DNA of 64,000 bases from Bacteroidota bacterium (GCA_025354385.1 JANXMZ010000071.1:1-64000), one strand, 5' to 3'; shown: positions 14,620 through 24,161, counted from the first letter of the stretch. Translations and numbers: made by a program. Notes: generated from the sequence alone by a model not told the origin.

Positions 14620-17034
14620 TTACTTTACGTAATAATTAAACGCTTCTATGCTCTTCAACTTCACCTTTATTTTATTCAATTTTATATAGGTCAAAGAATT
14701 ATTGGTAAGGTTGGCAGCGGCAATATCATTTTTATTGGCAAAATAAATATCCCCGTTATAATCTGTTGCAAATATCAATTGGCAAGTAGCTGGGCTGATG
14801 GCCATATTTTTAAAATCCAATTCAAGCACCGTTTGGTAGCGACTATCTACCATAAATAACTCTTTCACATCTATCGGCAATCCAGTTTCATCTGTATACT
14901 GCACAATCAAATTGGTATTAAAATCTACTGGCTTTAATTGAAACAAACTAAATGAGCCTAATTGGTTCAAACGTATTTCAGAAACATTGTTGCTCTTTTC
15001 ATTTTCCTTTACTTTATCGCCTATGTATTGCTGGTACTCAATGTGGCGCAAAGCATTGTTTTCGTCAAAACTTTTAGACCTCTGTGCCAATACATGCTGA
15101 TATTTTTTATAGGCATTACCAAATTTTTTAATTTGTTTTTTTAAGGTTTTATCATCCTCAGCATCACTAATAAAGGCTTCTAATTTTTTATACCCATCTG
15201 CAAATTTTAGCAGTATAATAACGGTCGTTTGCCCCGGTTTATAGGTTACACGAACATCCTGATACTTGTAATCTTTTATGAAATTTTCCGTCAACTCGCG
15301 CTTATTTTCCGGATTGGTTTTTACATTGAAATTAATATTTCTGAAACATTTTAATTCTGTATAAATCTGTTGTTCAGTTTTGTCGGTTAACTTAAAATAT
15401 TGTCTTTCCTTATTTCTCTTTTTAGGGGTTACTTTCTGCAATTTCACCAGCGATTTTCCCTTCTTTATTCGTATACCCTTCAATGCTCCACTCTTATTGT
15501 AATCACGCGTCCAATTACGGTCTGGATTGGTGTAAAAACCCTTATTTTCAAATAAAATCTGTTGGTCATTCAAACGATCATTTAAATAAAAATTGGCTTG
15601 GTTGCCAAATCGCGTTTGAAACGAGGCAGTATCAAATAACACATAATTTATTGCCTGATTTTGATTCTCTATTTTATAAAAATCTATCGGCTCCACTGTG
15701 CTGCTAAAAACTGAATTATACAAGTTTAAGTCCTGCCAAGTATTACTTTCATAATCATAAAAATAGGGCATACTACTGTCTTTGGCAACAGGCAAAATGG
15801 CTTTTATTTGGTAATTGGGCTTTAAGCTTACCTCGCTTGTTGCAGTAGTGGCTTGCACATTAATTAAATACTTGCTATTAAAATATTGTTGTCCTGCTTT
15901 TAAATGCACCCCTCCAAACATTAAATCCGATGTGGAAATTAGTTCGCTTATTTTTACATAAATCGGTTCTGTTACATTCTCACTGTTAAGCGCACTAAAA
16001 CTGTTCTGGGCAATCACCAATCTTAAACCCGAGCGGGTGGTAATAATACCATTTTTAGTAGGATCTATTTTAAAAATTTCCTCTTTGGGTTTGATGTCAT
16101 TAAAAGGGTAATGAAATTCAGTAGGACTGGTATAAGTTGGATTAAATTCTTTTCTAAAAGGAATAAAGAAACGCTCTCCGCCCTCCACTTCCTCACCTAG
16201 CAAAGGCTCCTTTATTTCTGTATACACTTCGCCCTTGTATAACTTTTCAAAATAGGCCGTTTCGAAAGCGGCTAAATCATTGCCAGCAGATAAATAATGA
16301 ATGGCTACACCCGACATTACATCGTATGACATTTTAAAATTAAGCGTCAATTTTTCTTCCGTTAAATCTTCTATTCCTCCATTGGAAAACACGGAAAGAT
16401 TGTCGTATACTATCAGATCGCCCAAGAAACGCAGGCTACTCAAATTGGCAGGCAAATCAGTTATTCTATCAACACTTACTCCGAATGTTCTAAGATTCAT
16501 ATTGCCATTTATTTGCGCAATCATATCAAACAATGTTTTAGGTAAAAAATCGCCAACTATGTGCAGTTCTTTTACTTTGGGAATAAGCTTTAATTCGCTC
16601 AAAGACTCTGGCTTTCCATGAATATATAAATACAACGTCTGCAATTTAGGCAAAGCCTGCAATGCGTTTAATTGACCTAATTTACTTTCATCCAATGTCA
16701 AATGCAATATCTCTACTTCCGCGCACGAATCAAATGTATGAACTGTAAATTCTCCGCTGTAATTTTTCAAATTGAGTTCATTCAATTCAAAAAAACTTTT
16801 TGTTTTATTTAAAACGGATGCAAGGTCTACCGCATTTTCAATTTTCAAACCATTAATGAAATTGTATTCTGTAGCATGTTTTACAAAGGCCTCAGCATCC
16901 TTTGAACCAATAATGCTTAATTTATCGAATCTGTAATTTTTTACATCCTTCAAATTATAATAATCGCTCAGTTGTGCCCTAACGGACAATATGGTAAGCA
17001 AAAGGAGTATGAGTAAGCTCTGTTTTTTTATCAT
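14620..17034 (-). CDS. Large secreted protein with leucine-rich N-terminal region, unknown
   Basis: An 804-residue protein with a signal peptide (MIKKQSLLILLLLTILSVRAQ). Residues about 35-215 have a leucine-rich-repeat rhythm (FELNELNLKNYSG, VEILHLTL, LPKLQTLYLYIHG, IPKVKELHIVG). The middle (about 290-480) is beta-rich and includes ITTRSGLRLVIAQNSF. The C-terminal third is Lys- and Asn-rich and mixed alpha/beta, with no membrane segment. I do not recognise a named family for the whole chain. Its start overlaps the end of yigZ by four bases (ATGA), so it is the last gene of a ribD-yigZ-this operon, an odd place for an envelope protein. Probably periplasmic or surface-exposed. Confidence 0.7.
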   Translation of the reverse strand: MIKKQSLLILLLLTILSVRAQLSDYYNLKDVKNYRFDKLSIIGSKDAEAFVKHATEYNFINGLKIENAVDLASVLNKTKSFFELNELNLKNYSGEFTVHTFDSCAEVEILHLTLDESKLGQLNALQALPKLQTLYLYIHGKPESLSELKLIPKVKELHIVGDFLPKTLFDMIAQINGNMNLRTFGVSVDRITDLPANLSSLRFLGDLIVYDNLSVFSNGGIEDLTEEKLTLNFKMSYDVMSGVAIHYLSAGNDLAAFETAYFEKLYKGEVYTEIKEPLLGEEVEGGERFFIPFRKEFNPTYTSPTEFHYPFNDIKPKEEIFKIDPTKNGIITTRSGLRLVIAQNSFSALNSENVTEPIYVKISELISTSDLMFGGVHLKAGQQYFNSKYLINVQATTATSEVSLKPNYQIKAILPVAKDSSMPYFYDYESNTWQDLNLYNSVFSSTVEPIDFYKIENQNQAINYVLFDTASFQTRFGNQANFYLNDRLNDQQILFENKGFYTNPDRNWTRDYNKSGALKGIRIKKGKSLVKLQKVTPKKRNKERQYFKLTDKTEQQIYTELKCFRNINFNVKTNPENKRELTENFIKDYKYQDVRVTYKPGQTTVIILLKFADGYKKLEAFISDAEDDKTLKKQIKKFGNAYKKYQHVLAQRSKSFDENNALRHIEYQQYIGDKVKENEKSNNVSEIRLNQLGSFSLFQLKPVDFNTNLIVQYTDETGLPIDVKELFMVDSRYQTVLELDFKNMAISPATCQLIFATDYNGDIYFANKNDIAAANLTNNSLTYIKLNKIKVKLKSIEAFNYYVK

Positions 17035-17645
17035 GCTATGCCAATGTATTTGAGTTGTATTTTGTAGTTTAATTTCACTTGTTCCTTAAAGGCGGGGCTT
17101 TGTTGCAAAGGTATTTTAATTTCCGCACAAAAAGCTTGCTCGTTGCTATTAACGGTCAAGGCTGTACTATATTGTTTACACAATTTATAAATTTCATTCT
17201 CCAATCCAAATTCACAACTGATTTGATATACCTCCAATATCTTTTTTTCGATGATACTGCACTTGGCCAAACACTCTGCTGCTGCAGTTCCATAAGCTTC
17301 AATTAAACCCGAAACACCTAATAGGGTGCCGCCAAAATAACGCACCACCACTACCAGCACATTGCATAATTGCAAGCGTTGAATTTGCCGATAAATGGGC
17401 CTGCCGGCTGTATTAGCTGGCTCTCCATCATCATTGGCTCTGTAGTTTTGTTGATCGTAACCGAGCACCCAAGCATAGCAGTGGTGAGTGGCATCAGGAT
17501 AAAGTTTACGCAACTCCACCAATTTCAATTTAATATCATTTTCGCTTCTTACAAGGTAGGCAAAAGCCAAAAATTTACTGCCCTTACTTTTCCAAACATG
17601 TTCAGCCTCATTCTCTATTTCATGGTAAGTATCGGAGAATAACAT
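17031..17645 (-). CDS. YigZ/IMPACT-family protein (UPF0029)
   Basis: A 204-residue member of the YigZ/IMPACT family. The N-terminal domain (about 1-115) contains the signature KGSKFLAFA, DATHHCYAWVLG, DDGEPANTAGRPI and VVVVRYFGGTLLGVSGLIEAYG. The C-terminal domain (about 125-204) is the ferredoxin-like DUF1949 type. In eukaryotes IMPACT regulates translation through GCN2; the bacterial role is not settled. It is preceded by ribD with a single base between and overlaps the next gene by four bases, so the three are one transcript. No signal peptide; cytoplasmic. Confidence 0.9.
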   Translation of the reverse strand: MLFSDTYHEIENEAEHVWKSKGSKFLAFAYLVRSENDIKLKLVELRKLYPDATHHCYAWVLGYDQQNYRANDDGEPANTAGRPIYRQIQRLQLCNVLVVVVRYFGGTLLGVSGLIEAYGTAAAECLAKCSIIEKKILEVYQISCEFGLENEIYKLCKQYSTALTVNSNEQAFCAEIKIPLQQSPAFKEQVKLNYKIQLKYIGIA

Positions 17646-17646
17646 T

Positions 17647-18663
17647 TTACAAGGGTTGATAAATAGTTAACACATCTGTATCCAAATCCTCTTGTAAAAC
17701 CAATTTTCCAGTATGCTTAGGCGATTTTAAACCTGTTTCAAATACCGTGGCTTTGGAATGAATCACCCGCAACTCATCCCAAATATTTTCATCTATAAAT
17801 GAACTCAATAATGATGGTCCACCCTCTATCACCACACTTTGAATATTTCTTTCATACATTGCATTTAATAGGTGTTGAGGCGAAGTGCTTTCTAATTTCA
17901 CAAATTCAATTAACCCATGCTTGGCATTTTTTATCGTATTCAATACAATGGTGCTTTGAGCATTGTCGTAAAACTTTAAATCCATTCCTTCCGATTTCAG
18001 CAAACTATCTACAGCTATGCGAATGGGTGGATTTCCCTCTACATGCCTTACATTTAACGCTGGGTTATCCATCAACAAAGTATTGGCACCAACCATAAAT
18101 GCCATCTCTTCTGTGCGCCACTGATGCAGCAAAGTTTGAGCAATGGCTCCGCTAATTTGCTTTTGCTGGCCTGCCATAAATTCATTTTTGGTTTCGGCCC
18201 ATTTTAAAATAACATAAGGGCGTATTAAATGGTGAAAAGTAAAAAAACGCTTGTTCAAAGCCTCACATTCTTTTTCCAAAACACCTGTAATAACTTCTAT
18301 TTGAGCTGCTCTTAATTTGGCTATGCCCATGCCTGCCACTTTTGCATGAGGATCTACACAACCCACCACCACTTGTTTTACCTTATGTGAAATTAACAAA
18401 TCTGCACAAGGTGGTGTTTTGCCATAATGGGAGCATGGCTCTAGCGAAACGTAAACAGTGGATTGCGGCAACAATGTTTTGTCCACAACGGATTGTATCG
18501 CATTTACTTCTGCATGCGCCATTCCATATTGAGCGTGATAACCTTCTCCAATAATCTCATTGTTGCATACAATCACACAACCCACCATCGGGTTAGGCGC
18601 TACCTTACCCCTACCTTTGGTTGCCAATTGCAGGCATCGTTGCATAAAATAATTGTGGGGCAT
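17647..18663 (-). CDS. ribD: Riboflavin biosynthesis deaminase/reductase RibD
   Basis: A 338-residue bifunctional enzyme. The N-terminal deaminase removes the amino group from the diamino-hydroxy-pyrimidine intermediate of riboflavin synthesis, and the C-terminal domain reduces the ribosyl group with NADPH. The zinc site is clear: H50 with E52 in HAEVNAI, and C77 and C86 in PCSHYGKTPPC. The reductase half starts near residue 145 (RPYVILKWAETKN) and includes VEGGPSLLSSFI. A -7-like TATTTTTG lies at 18674-18681, 10 bases before its ATG and divergent to prmC. No FMN riboswitch fold was seen in the 54-base leader region. Confidence 0.94.
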   Translation of the reverse strand: MPHNYFMQRCLQLATKGRGKVAPNPMVGCVIVCNNEIIGEGYHAQYGMAHAEVNAIQSVVDKTLLPQSTVYVSLEPCSHYGKTPPCADLLISHKVKQVVVGCVDPHAKVAGMGIAKLRAAQIEVITGVLEKECEALNKRFFTFHHLIRPYVILKWAETKNEFMAGQQKQISGAIAQTLLHQWRTEEMAFMVGANTLLMDNPALNVRHVEGNPPIRIAVDSLLKSEGMDLKFYDNAQSTIVLNTIKNAKHGLIEFVKLESTSPQHLLNAMYERNIQSVVIEGGPSLLSSFIDENIWDELRVIHSKATVFETGLKSPKHTGKLVLQEDLDTDVLTIYQPL

Positions 18664-18717
18664 TGTAATGTTGCAAAAATACTCAATTTTTGTATGCCCT
18701 TAAATAGGTAAATTATT

Positions 18718-19557
18718 TTGACCATTCAAGAAGCTTTTCATAGTGTTTATCAAACCCTTTTACCCCTTCAAGGCAATGAGGAGGCTTTGGCCATCACCCA
18801 TTTATTATTTTCGGATAAATACGAAATCAGTCGCACCCAATTATTAATAAGAGAAAAGGAAACCTTTATAATAGAGAACGACTTAAAAAATGATATAGCG
18901 AGACTGTTATTAAACGAACCCGTTCAATACATCATTGGTCATGCATGGTTTTGCAATCTTCAAATAAAAGTAAACAGCCATGTGCTTATTCCACGACCAG
19001 AAACAGAAGAGCTCTTTTATTGGGCATCCGAATATGTGAATGATTCTGTTAAAACAGTGGCCGATATATGCACCGGCAGCGGCTGTCTCGCCCTCGCCTT
19101 CAGAAAAAAATTCGAGACACTTCAAATCATTGCTACAGATATTTCTGAAACAGCCATTCAAACAGCGACATTAAGTGAACAAAGTAATTTCAATTCATTG
19201 GATATTCAATTTCATTTACATGATATTTTAACCCAAAAATGGCCATTCATTGTACCAGATATTGTTGTTTGCAATCCTCCCTATATAGAGCGCAAGGAGG
19301 CTGTTTTAATGGCGGAGCATGTATTAAAATACGAACCTCATTTGGCCCTATTTGTAGACAATAATGATCCTTTGTTATTTTATAAAGCTGTTATTCAAAC
19401 ATTCTTGCCCCACTTATTTCCGCGCTTATTTTTTGAGTTAAATCCACTTCATAACTTAGCATTATTAAACTATTGCAGTCAGTATCAATTAATGTGTGAA
19501 TTTAAAAATGATATGCAAGGCAAACAAAGAATGGCATTAATTTACCGAGCCCAGTAA
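18718..19557 (+). CDS. prmC: Release-factor glutamine N5-methyltransferase PrmC, TTG start
   Basis: A 279-residue S-adenosylmethionine-dependent methyltransferase that modifies the GGQ glutamine of peptide release factors. The N-terminal helical domain (1-75) is followed by the Rossmann domain: VADICTGSGCLALAF is the SAM-binding motif I, and NPPY at 186-189 is the catalytic motif. The start is TTG at 18718. An in-frame stop (18709-18711) lies just upstream and no ATG occurs before the middle of the gene, so a non-ATG start is required. Only 54 bases separate it from divergent ribD. A short AAACC/GGTTT hairpin follows the stop. Confidence 0.92.
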   Translation: MTIQEAFHSVYQTLLPLQGNEEALAITHLLFSDKYEISRTQLLIREKETFIIENDLKNDIARLLLNEPVQYIIGHAWFCNLQIKVNSHVLIPRPETEELFYWASEYVNDSVKTVADICTGSGCLALAFRKKFETLQIIATDISETAIQTATLSEQSNFNSLDIQFHLHDILTQKWPFIVPDIVVCNPPYIERKEAVLMAEHVLKYEPHLALFVDNNDPLLFYKAVIQTFLPHLFPRLFFELNPLHNLALLNYCSQYQLMCEFKNDMQGKQRMALIYRAQ

Positions 19558-19590
19558 CAGAGAAACCTTTCTGGTTTAAATAGAATGTTG

Positions 19591-19598
19591 TAAATTTG
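19591..19598 (+). promoter_or_regulatory. -7 element before the small membrane protein gene
   Basis: TAAATTTG is a perfect -7 match, ending 10 bases before the ATG at 19609. No clear -33 TTG is seen. Initiation near 19604 would give a nearly leaderless message. Confidence 0.5.
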
Positions 19599-19608
19599 CC
19601 TACCCTTT

Positions 19609-20025
19609 ATGCAGCATTTATTTGCCATTAACAGAAACAAAGCCGAGGCCCCGGCAGTTGCCACTTTTTTCATTGTTGCCATCTTTTCAAGTATCTATTT
19701 TTACCCTACTTTCTTGTGGGGAGCCTTTTTACTATTCCCAATGCTGGTCATTATTTATTTAGTATTGCGTTACTTTAAAGTCAGTTATTTCAATCGCCAA
19801 TGCTTCATATTTCTTGATGATGAAGGCATCCGCTATTGCTTGCATATTTTTCAAAAACCGATTTTTGTAGCATGGGATAAAATTGACAGAATCAATTATC
19901 AACTGTACGAAATCAATATCAAAATTAAAGACAGTGGCGAGGTAATCAGTTTGCAAGTTGGCTACCTAAAACATCCAGAAGAGTTCGAAGAATTGAAAGG
20001 CATACTCGATGCAAAAATGATGTAG
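19609..20025 (+). CDS. Small two-TM membrane protein, PH-like C-terminal domain
   Basis: A 138-residue protein. Two hydrophobic segments at about 17-35 (AVATFFIVAIFSSIYFYPTF) and 36-55 (LWGAFLLFPMLVIIYLVL) anchor it in the inner membrane. The remaining 80 residues look like a small beta-rich, PH-like cytoplasmic domain (CFIFLDDEGIRYCLHIFQKP, VAWDKIDRINY, EVISLQVGYLKHPEEFEEL), similar in plan to YcxB-type proteins. That comparison is from the overall pattern and not a firm family match. It ends 5 bases from convergent rlmD. Function unknown. Confidence 0.65.
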   Translation: MQHLFAINRNKAEAPAVATFFIVAIFSSIYFYPTFLWGAFLLFPMLVIIYLVLRYFKVSYFNRQCFIFLDDEGIRYCLHIFQKPIFVAWDKIDRINYQLYEINIKIKDSGEVISLQVGYLKHPEEFEELKGILDAKMM

Positions 20026-20030
20026 AAATT

Positions 20031-21434
20031 TTATTTTCTCAAAACCAGCAATGCCACATTTTCTACATGGTGAGTATGTGGAAACATATCTACTGGTTGC
20101 ACTTTTACAACTTCGTAAAACTCAGATAACAAAGCAATATCGCGCGCTTGAGTGGCTGTATTGCAACTTACGTAAACAATACGTTGCGGCCTTGCATTGA
20201 TAATAGTATTCACAACGTCCGGATGCATCCCATCGCGGGGTGGGTCGGTTATAATCACATCTGGCCTTCCATGCTTGCCAAAAAGTACATCATTTAAAAT
20301 AAGCTTCATATCACCAGCATAAAAATGGGTATTGTCAACTTGGTTTACTATTGCATTTTCCTTTGCATCTAGTATGGCGGTTTCCACATATTCTATGCCT
20401 ACCACTTGTTTGCATAGAGATGCCACAAACAGGGCAATAGTGCCAGTACCCGTGTATAAATCATATACATTCTCATGTGATTTTAAATCTGCGAAATCTC
20501 TTGTAATTTGATACAGACGCAAAGCTTGTTCTGTATTGGTTTGAAAAAATGATTGAGGTCTTATTTTGAATTTTAAATTTTCGAATTGCTCTTCTAAATA
20601 AGCTTGCCCAATTTGATTATTCACTTGCAAATCTGTCCAGCTATCATTCTGCTTTGCATTTACTACATAGTTCCACGAAACAACCTCTGGAAACAATTCC
20701 GATAAATGCTTAAATATAGACCCTATTGCTTCTTTATTTTCTGCGGTTACAATTAATGCCACCAACCATTCATTTTGGCTATTGTTCCGAATCACCACAT
20801 TCCTGAGCCAACCTGTTTGTTGCCTGATATCAAAAAAATCGAATCCTGCATCAACGGTAAAATTCTTTATAGCTGTTCTAATTTTGTTTGCCGTGTCGGG
20901 TATCAGATAACAGTAATCCAAATCCATTACTTTATCAAACATTCCCGGAATATGAAAACCTAAAGCAGGCAATCGTTGCGGATTTTCTTTGTCAAAAAAT
21001 TCTTCCCAAGCTTTGTTACTAAAAGTAAATTCAACCTTATTGCGATATTGAAAACTTTTGACACAACCTACTATTGGCAAATATTCACCAACCTCTACTT
21101 TGGCAATTCTTTGTAAATCATTTTTTACTTGAGCGGCCTTAAATTCAAGTTGGGTTTCATAGGCCACATGCTGCCATTTACAACCGCCACATTTTGTAAA
21201 ATGCGAACATTTGGGTTCAATTCTCAATTCAGAGGCTGTTACCAATGTCGTCATTCTAGCCTCCGCAAAAGAGGTTTTTTGCTTTGTAATTTGAACATTC
21301 ACCACATCTCCAGGTGCAGCATATGGTATAAAAATAACCTTGCCTTCAAATTTTGCAAGTGCTTTACCCTCCGCAGCAATGCCAGTTACTTCCAAATTTT
21401 CAATGGCTGGGTATTTCTTTCTTTTAAAACGCAT
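20031..21434 (-). CDS. rlmD: 23S rRNA (uracil-C5)-methyltransferase RlmD-type
   Basis: A 467-residue RNA m5U methyltransferase. The TRAM domain is at residues about 1-65 (AEGKALAKFEGKVIFIPYAAPGDVV), followed by cysteines for a 4Fe-4S cluster (CSHFTKCGGCKW and a later DYCYL). The SAM domain contains VYDLYTGTGTIALFVASLC and ITDPPRDGMHPDVV, and the catalytic Cys lies in IVYVSCNTATQARD. Members methylate U1939 or U747 of 23S rRNA. The exact position is not decidable from sequence, and RlmCD-type dual specificity is possible. The gene follows a terminator, so it has its own promoter. Confidence 0.88.
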   Translation of the reverse strand: MRFKRKKYPAIENLEVTGIAAEGKALAKFEGKVIFIPYAAPGDVVNVQITKQKTSFAEARMTTLVTASELRIEPKCSHFTKCGGCKWQHVAYETQLEFKAAQVKNDLQRIAKVEVGEYLPIVGCVKSFQYRNKVEFTFSNKAWEEFFDKENPQRLPALGFHIPGMFDKVMDLDYCYLIPDTANKIRTAIKNFTVDAGFDFFDIRQQTGWLRNVVIRNNSQNEWLVALIVTAENKEAIGSIFKHLSELFPEVVSWNYVVNAKQNDSWTDLQVNNQIGQAYLEEQFENLKFKIRPQSFFQTNTEQALRLYQITRDFADLKSHENVYDLYTGTGTIALFVASLCKQVVGIEYVETAILDAKENAIVNQVDNTHFYAGDMKLILNDVLFGKHGRPDVIITDPPRDGMHPDVVNTIINARPQRIVYVSCNTATQARDIALLSEFYEVVKVQPVDMFPHTHHVENVALLVLRK

Positions 21435-21456
21435 TTTTTAATTGATTTAAGGCAAT

Positions 21457-21486
21457 AAAAAACCCTCTTATTTGTAATAAAAGGGC
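21457..21486 (-). terminator. Rho-independent terminator after the thioredoxin-like gene
   Basis: On the minus strand CCCTTTTATTA pairs with TAATAAGAGGG-like bases around a short loop, followed by a run of T (an A-run at 21457-21462 on the plus strand). It lies 17-46 bases after the stop at 21503 and insulates rlmD. Confidence 0.65.
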
Positions 21487-21502
21487 TATTTATAAAAAGA
21501 TA

Positions 21503-22108
21503 TTATTTATTAATCCAATTATTTAAAATTCCGTTGAATTCATCTACTTTCCTATAACCTGGGTAGGCAGAAATGGTGGAGTTATCCTCAAGTGTTTTCC
21601 AAAAATAAGTGGTTGGGTAACCAGAATTTCTACCTCCATTGGTCAACAATTGCATCAAAGCCTCTGAACTTAACACCTGCCCGTTTACTGTGTGATTTCC
21701 TTCGTTTTCAGGATTAAATTTTACACCTACAAAATATTGATTCATTTTTAAAATGATTTCTTTGTTTTCATAAGTTTCTTTATCCATTACTTTGCACCAA
21801 TAGCACCAATCAGTATAAACATCTACCACCAATATCTTTTTTTCTTTTAAAGCTTTTGCATAACCTTCCGAAGGCGTATACCATTTAATAACAGTATCTT
21901 TTTTCTCCGCAACTGGCTTAGTCTTTGGTTTCGGTTTAGGTTTAGCTGCAACTTTCGGTTTTGGTTTGGCTGCATTTGTTTTGGGTTTTGGTTTTGCTGC
22001 AGTTGTTTTAGGTTTAGTAGCACTGGGCTTCGGTTGAATAGCAAATGCCATAGCGCCAGTTACTGTGCTTAGCAAAATAAAAAAATAGACGTATAGAGAC
22101 TTGCGCAT
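21503..22108 (-). CDS. Secreted thioredoxin-fold protein with Lys-Pro-Ala linker
   Basis: A 201-residue protein with a signal peptide (1-23, ending AMAFA) and a striking low-complexity linker at 26-70 made of KPKP, TKPK and AAKPKP units. A thioredoxin-like domain from about 75 to 201 carries the redox motif C102-Y-W-C105 in TDWCYWCKVMDKETY. The family is the thioredoxin_7/DUF255-like type that reduces or isomerises disulfides in the periplasm. The linker may cross or bind the envelope (inference). It is a single-gene unit with a terminator and is divergent from the DUF421 gene, 89 bases away. Confidence 0.85.
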   Translation of the reverse strand: MRKSLYVYFFILLSTVTGAMAFAIQPKPSATKPKTTAAKPKPKTNAAKPKPKVAAKPKPKPKTKPVAEKKDTVIKWYTPSEGYAKALKEKKILVVDVYTDWCYWCKVMDKETYENKEIILKMNQYFVGVKFNPENEGNHTVNGQVLSSEALMQLLTNGGRNSGYPTTYFWKTLEDNSTISAYPGYRKVDEFNGILNNWINK

Positions 22109-22189
22109 AATGGATTAAAAATTTCATTACAAATATAATCAAAAACTCAGCCAAATTAAATTGTCAATAGGAAATTATAGATTAAATAC

Positions 22190-22197
22190 TAATTTTG
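22190..22197 (+). promoter_or_regulatory. -7 element touching the start of the DUF421 gene
   Basis: TAATTTTG is a perfect TAnnTTTG match, ending one base before the first ATG (22198). If used, transcription would begin near 22203, so ATG 22204 or 22213 would be the first usable start. Confidence 0.4.
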
Positions 22198-22725
22198 ATG
22201 GATATGAATCTTATGATTTTCCCCACTGATATTGTCATTAGAACGGCTGCTGTTTACCTCTTTCTCATTTTCGGTTTGCTACTGTTTGGCAAAAAAGAAT
22301 TGTCGCAGTTAAGCATTACCGATTTGGTTTTTATTTTACTTATAAGCAACTCAGTTCAGAATGCCATGGTTGGAAGCGATTCAAGTTTGGAGGGCGGATT
22401 AATTGCGGCTGCTTTTTTATTTATTTTCAATTTCATTTTTCGTTGGTTAAATTTCAGATTTAGATTCTTTAGAAAAATACTCGAAGGCGATCCAGTGGTG
22501 TTGATTTACGAGGGTCAACTTATTGCGAAGAATATCAGCAAACAACAAATAACCCACGAAGAAATTATGGCCGCCATTCGCGAACATGGCTTAAAAAATG
22601 CTTCAGATGTAAATTTAGGCATGTTGGAAATAGATGGCAGCATCAGTATTATCTCATACTACGACCAAAAGAAAACACAATTTGTAAGAAAGCGCAAACA
22701 AAAGTTTACAAAGAAAGTTCAGTGA
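22198..22725 (+). CDS. DUF421-family membrane protein (YetF-like)
   Basis: About 175 residues. Three transmembrane segments occupy residues about 10-85 (IRTAAVYLFLIFGLLLFG, ITDLVFILLISNSVQNAMVG, GGLIAAAFLFIFNFIF), followed by the cytoplasmic DUF421 domain at about 95-165 (GDPVVLIYEGQLIAKN, ITHEEIMAAIREHG, LGMLEIDGSISII). GKKELSQLSITDLV is the family signature. The function is unknown; YetF proteins are linked to envelope or spore traits in Firmicutes. The start is uncertain: candidates are TTG 22195, ATG 22198, ATG 22204 and ATG 22213, and a -7 box overlaps the first two. Confidence 0.85.
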   Translation: MDMNLMIFPTDIVIRTAAVYLFLIFGLLLFGKKELSQLSITDLVFILLISNSVQNAMVGSDSSLEGGLIAAAFLFIFNFIFRWLNFRFRFFRKILEGDPVVLIYEGQLIAKNISKQQITHEEIMAAIREHGLKNASDVNLGMLEIDGSISIISYYDQKKTQFVRKRKQKFTKKVQ

Positions 22726-22748
22726 AAAATGGCGATGGCAGCTAAAAT

Positions 22749-24161
22749 TTATCGCCCTTCAATAATGCGCTTGGCGCCATCCAATTGATACATTTTTTCA
22801 GCAATATCAGCTTGTTCATCGGCCCATTTATTGTAAGTGCGTATGGTCTCGCTTATTTCGCTTAAATAGCGATTTCTTGAAGGTGGAATAATAAATACTT
22901 TCTCACTCATTTCATCACTCGCCACAAAATGCGATTTAAAAGATGAACCTGTTTTCTTATCTAAAGTATCTATCAAAGTGCGGTATAAAGTATTCATACC
23001 TGGATCGTTAAATTGACTGGCGATGGTGCCAAAAACCGGCATTCCATCTGAATCTTCATTAAATAATTTATGATTGCGTTGGTATTGCTTTTTAACATCT
23101 CTCACTGCATCTGCGGCACCCTTTTTATCAAATTTATTTACAGCAATAATATCTGCAAAGTCCAACATATCTATTTTTTCCAATTGGGTAGCTGCACCAT
23201 ACTCCGGTGTCATTACATATAATGTTGCATCGCTGTGATCGGTAATTTCAGTATCACTCTGCCCAATACCACTGGTTTCCAATAATATCAAATCGAAATT
23301 AGCTGCTTTGAGTATCAACAATGCTTCATCTACATGTTTGCTCAACGCAAGATTGCTTTGGCGGGTTGCCAATGAACGCATGTAAACCCTGGCATTTTTA
23401 ATGCTGTTCATACGAATTCTATCGCCTAACAGTGCGCCTCCAGTTTTGCGTTTACTTGGATCTACAGAAATAATACCGATGGTTTTATCTTTAAAATCAA
23501 ATAAAAATCTCCGCACAAATTCATCTACTAAACTGCTCTTTCCGGCTCCTCCAGTGCCTGTAATACCCAACACAGGAATTTTTTTTCCATCTGCTATTTT
23601 TAATAATTGCTCATGGTAGACTTTAAAATCATCAGGATAATTCTCAGCACATGATATCAATTCTGCAATTACCTTGGGATTTTTTTCTGCTACTTGTTTC
23701 AAATCCACTTTCACATCTTTACCAGTTGGAAAATCTGATTTTTTAACCAAATCATTGATCATGCCTTGCAATCCCATTGCACGACCATCATCGGGATGGT
23801 AAATTCTAGTAATGCCATAGGCCTGTAAATCGGCTATCTCATCGGGTAAAATAGTTCCACCACCACCAGCAAATATTTTAATATGTCCGGCACCCTTCTG
23901 TTGCAACAAATCGTACATGTATTTAAAATATTCATTATGCCCACCTTGGTAACTCGTCATTGCAATGGAATTGGCATCCTCTTGTATTGCTGTATCCACC
24001 ACTTCCTCTGCAGTTCTGTCATGCCCCAAATGTATCACTTCGCAACCGGTAGCCTGAATTATTCTGCGCATTACATTAATGGCAGCATCATGTCCATCAA
24101 ACAGCGAGGCAGCTGTTACAATTCTGACTTTATTTTTGGGTTGATATACGCTTTCTTCCAT
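22749..24161 (-). CDS. B12-binding + MeaB-like GTPase protein (IcmF-type, mutase domain absent)
   Basis: A 470-residue protein matching the first half of IcmF, the fused isobutyryl-CoA/acyl-CoA mutase. Residues about 10-140 are the cobalamin-binding domain ([13 protein letters not shown] with the base-off His, [21 protein letters not shown]). Residues about 185-420 are the G3E GTPase chaperone domain: [17 protein letters not shown] (P-loop), the [16 protein letters not shown] switch, [11 protein letters not shown], and NKFDKKGA for guanine. It then enters the linker helix ([20 protein letters not shown]) and stops. Family members continue for about 600 more residues as the substrate-binding barrel. 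Only 23 bases separate its stop from convergent DUF421, so the barrel is not downstream. Confidence 0.8.
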   Translation of the reverse strand: MEESVYQPKNKVRIVTAASLFDGHDAAINVMRRIIQATGCEVIHLGHDRTAEEVVDTAIQEDANSIAMTSYQGGHNEYFKYMYDLLQQKGAGHIKIFAGGGGTILPDEIADLQAYGITRIYHPDDGRAMGLQGMINDLVKKSDFPTGKDVKVDLKQVAEKNPKVIAELISCAENYPDDFKVYHEQLLKIADGKKIPVLGITGTGGAGKSSLVDEFVRRFLFDFKDKTIGIISVDPSKRKTGGALLGDRIRMNSIKNARVYMRSLATRQSNLALSKHVDEALLILKAANFDLILLETSGIGQSDTEITDHSDATLYVMTPEYGAATQLEKIDMLDFADIIAVNKFDKKGAADAVRDVKKQYQRNHKLFNEDSDGMPVFGTIASQFNDPGMNTLYRTLIDTLDKKTGSSFKSHFVASDEMSEKVFIIPPSRNRYLSEISETIRTYNKWADEQADIAEKMYQLDGAKRIIEGR

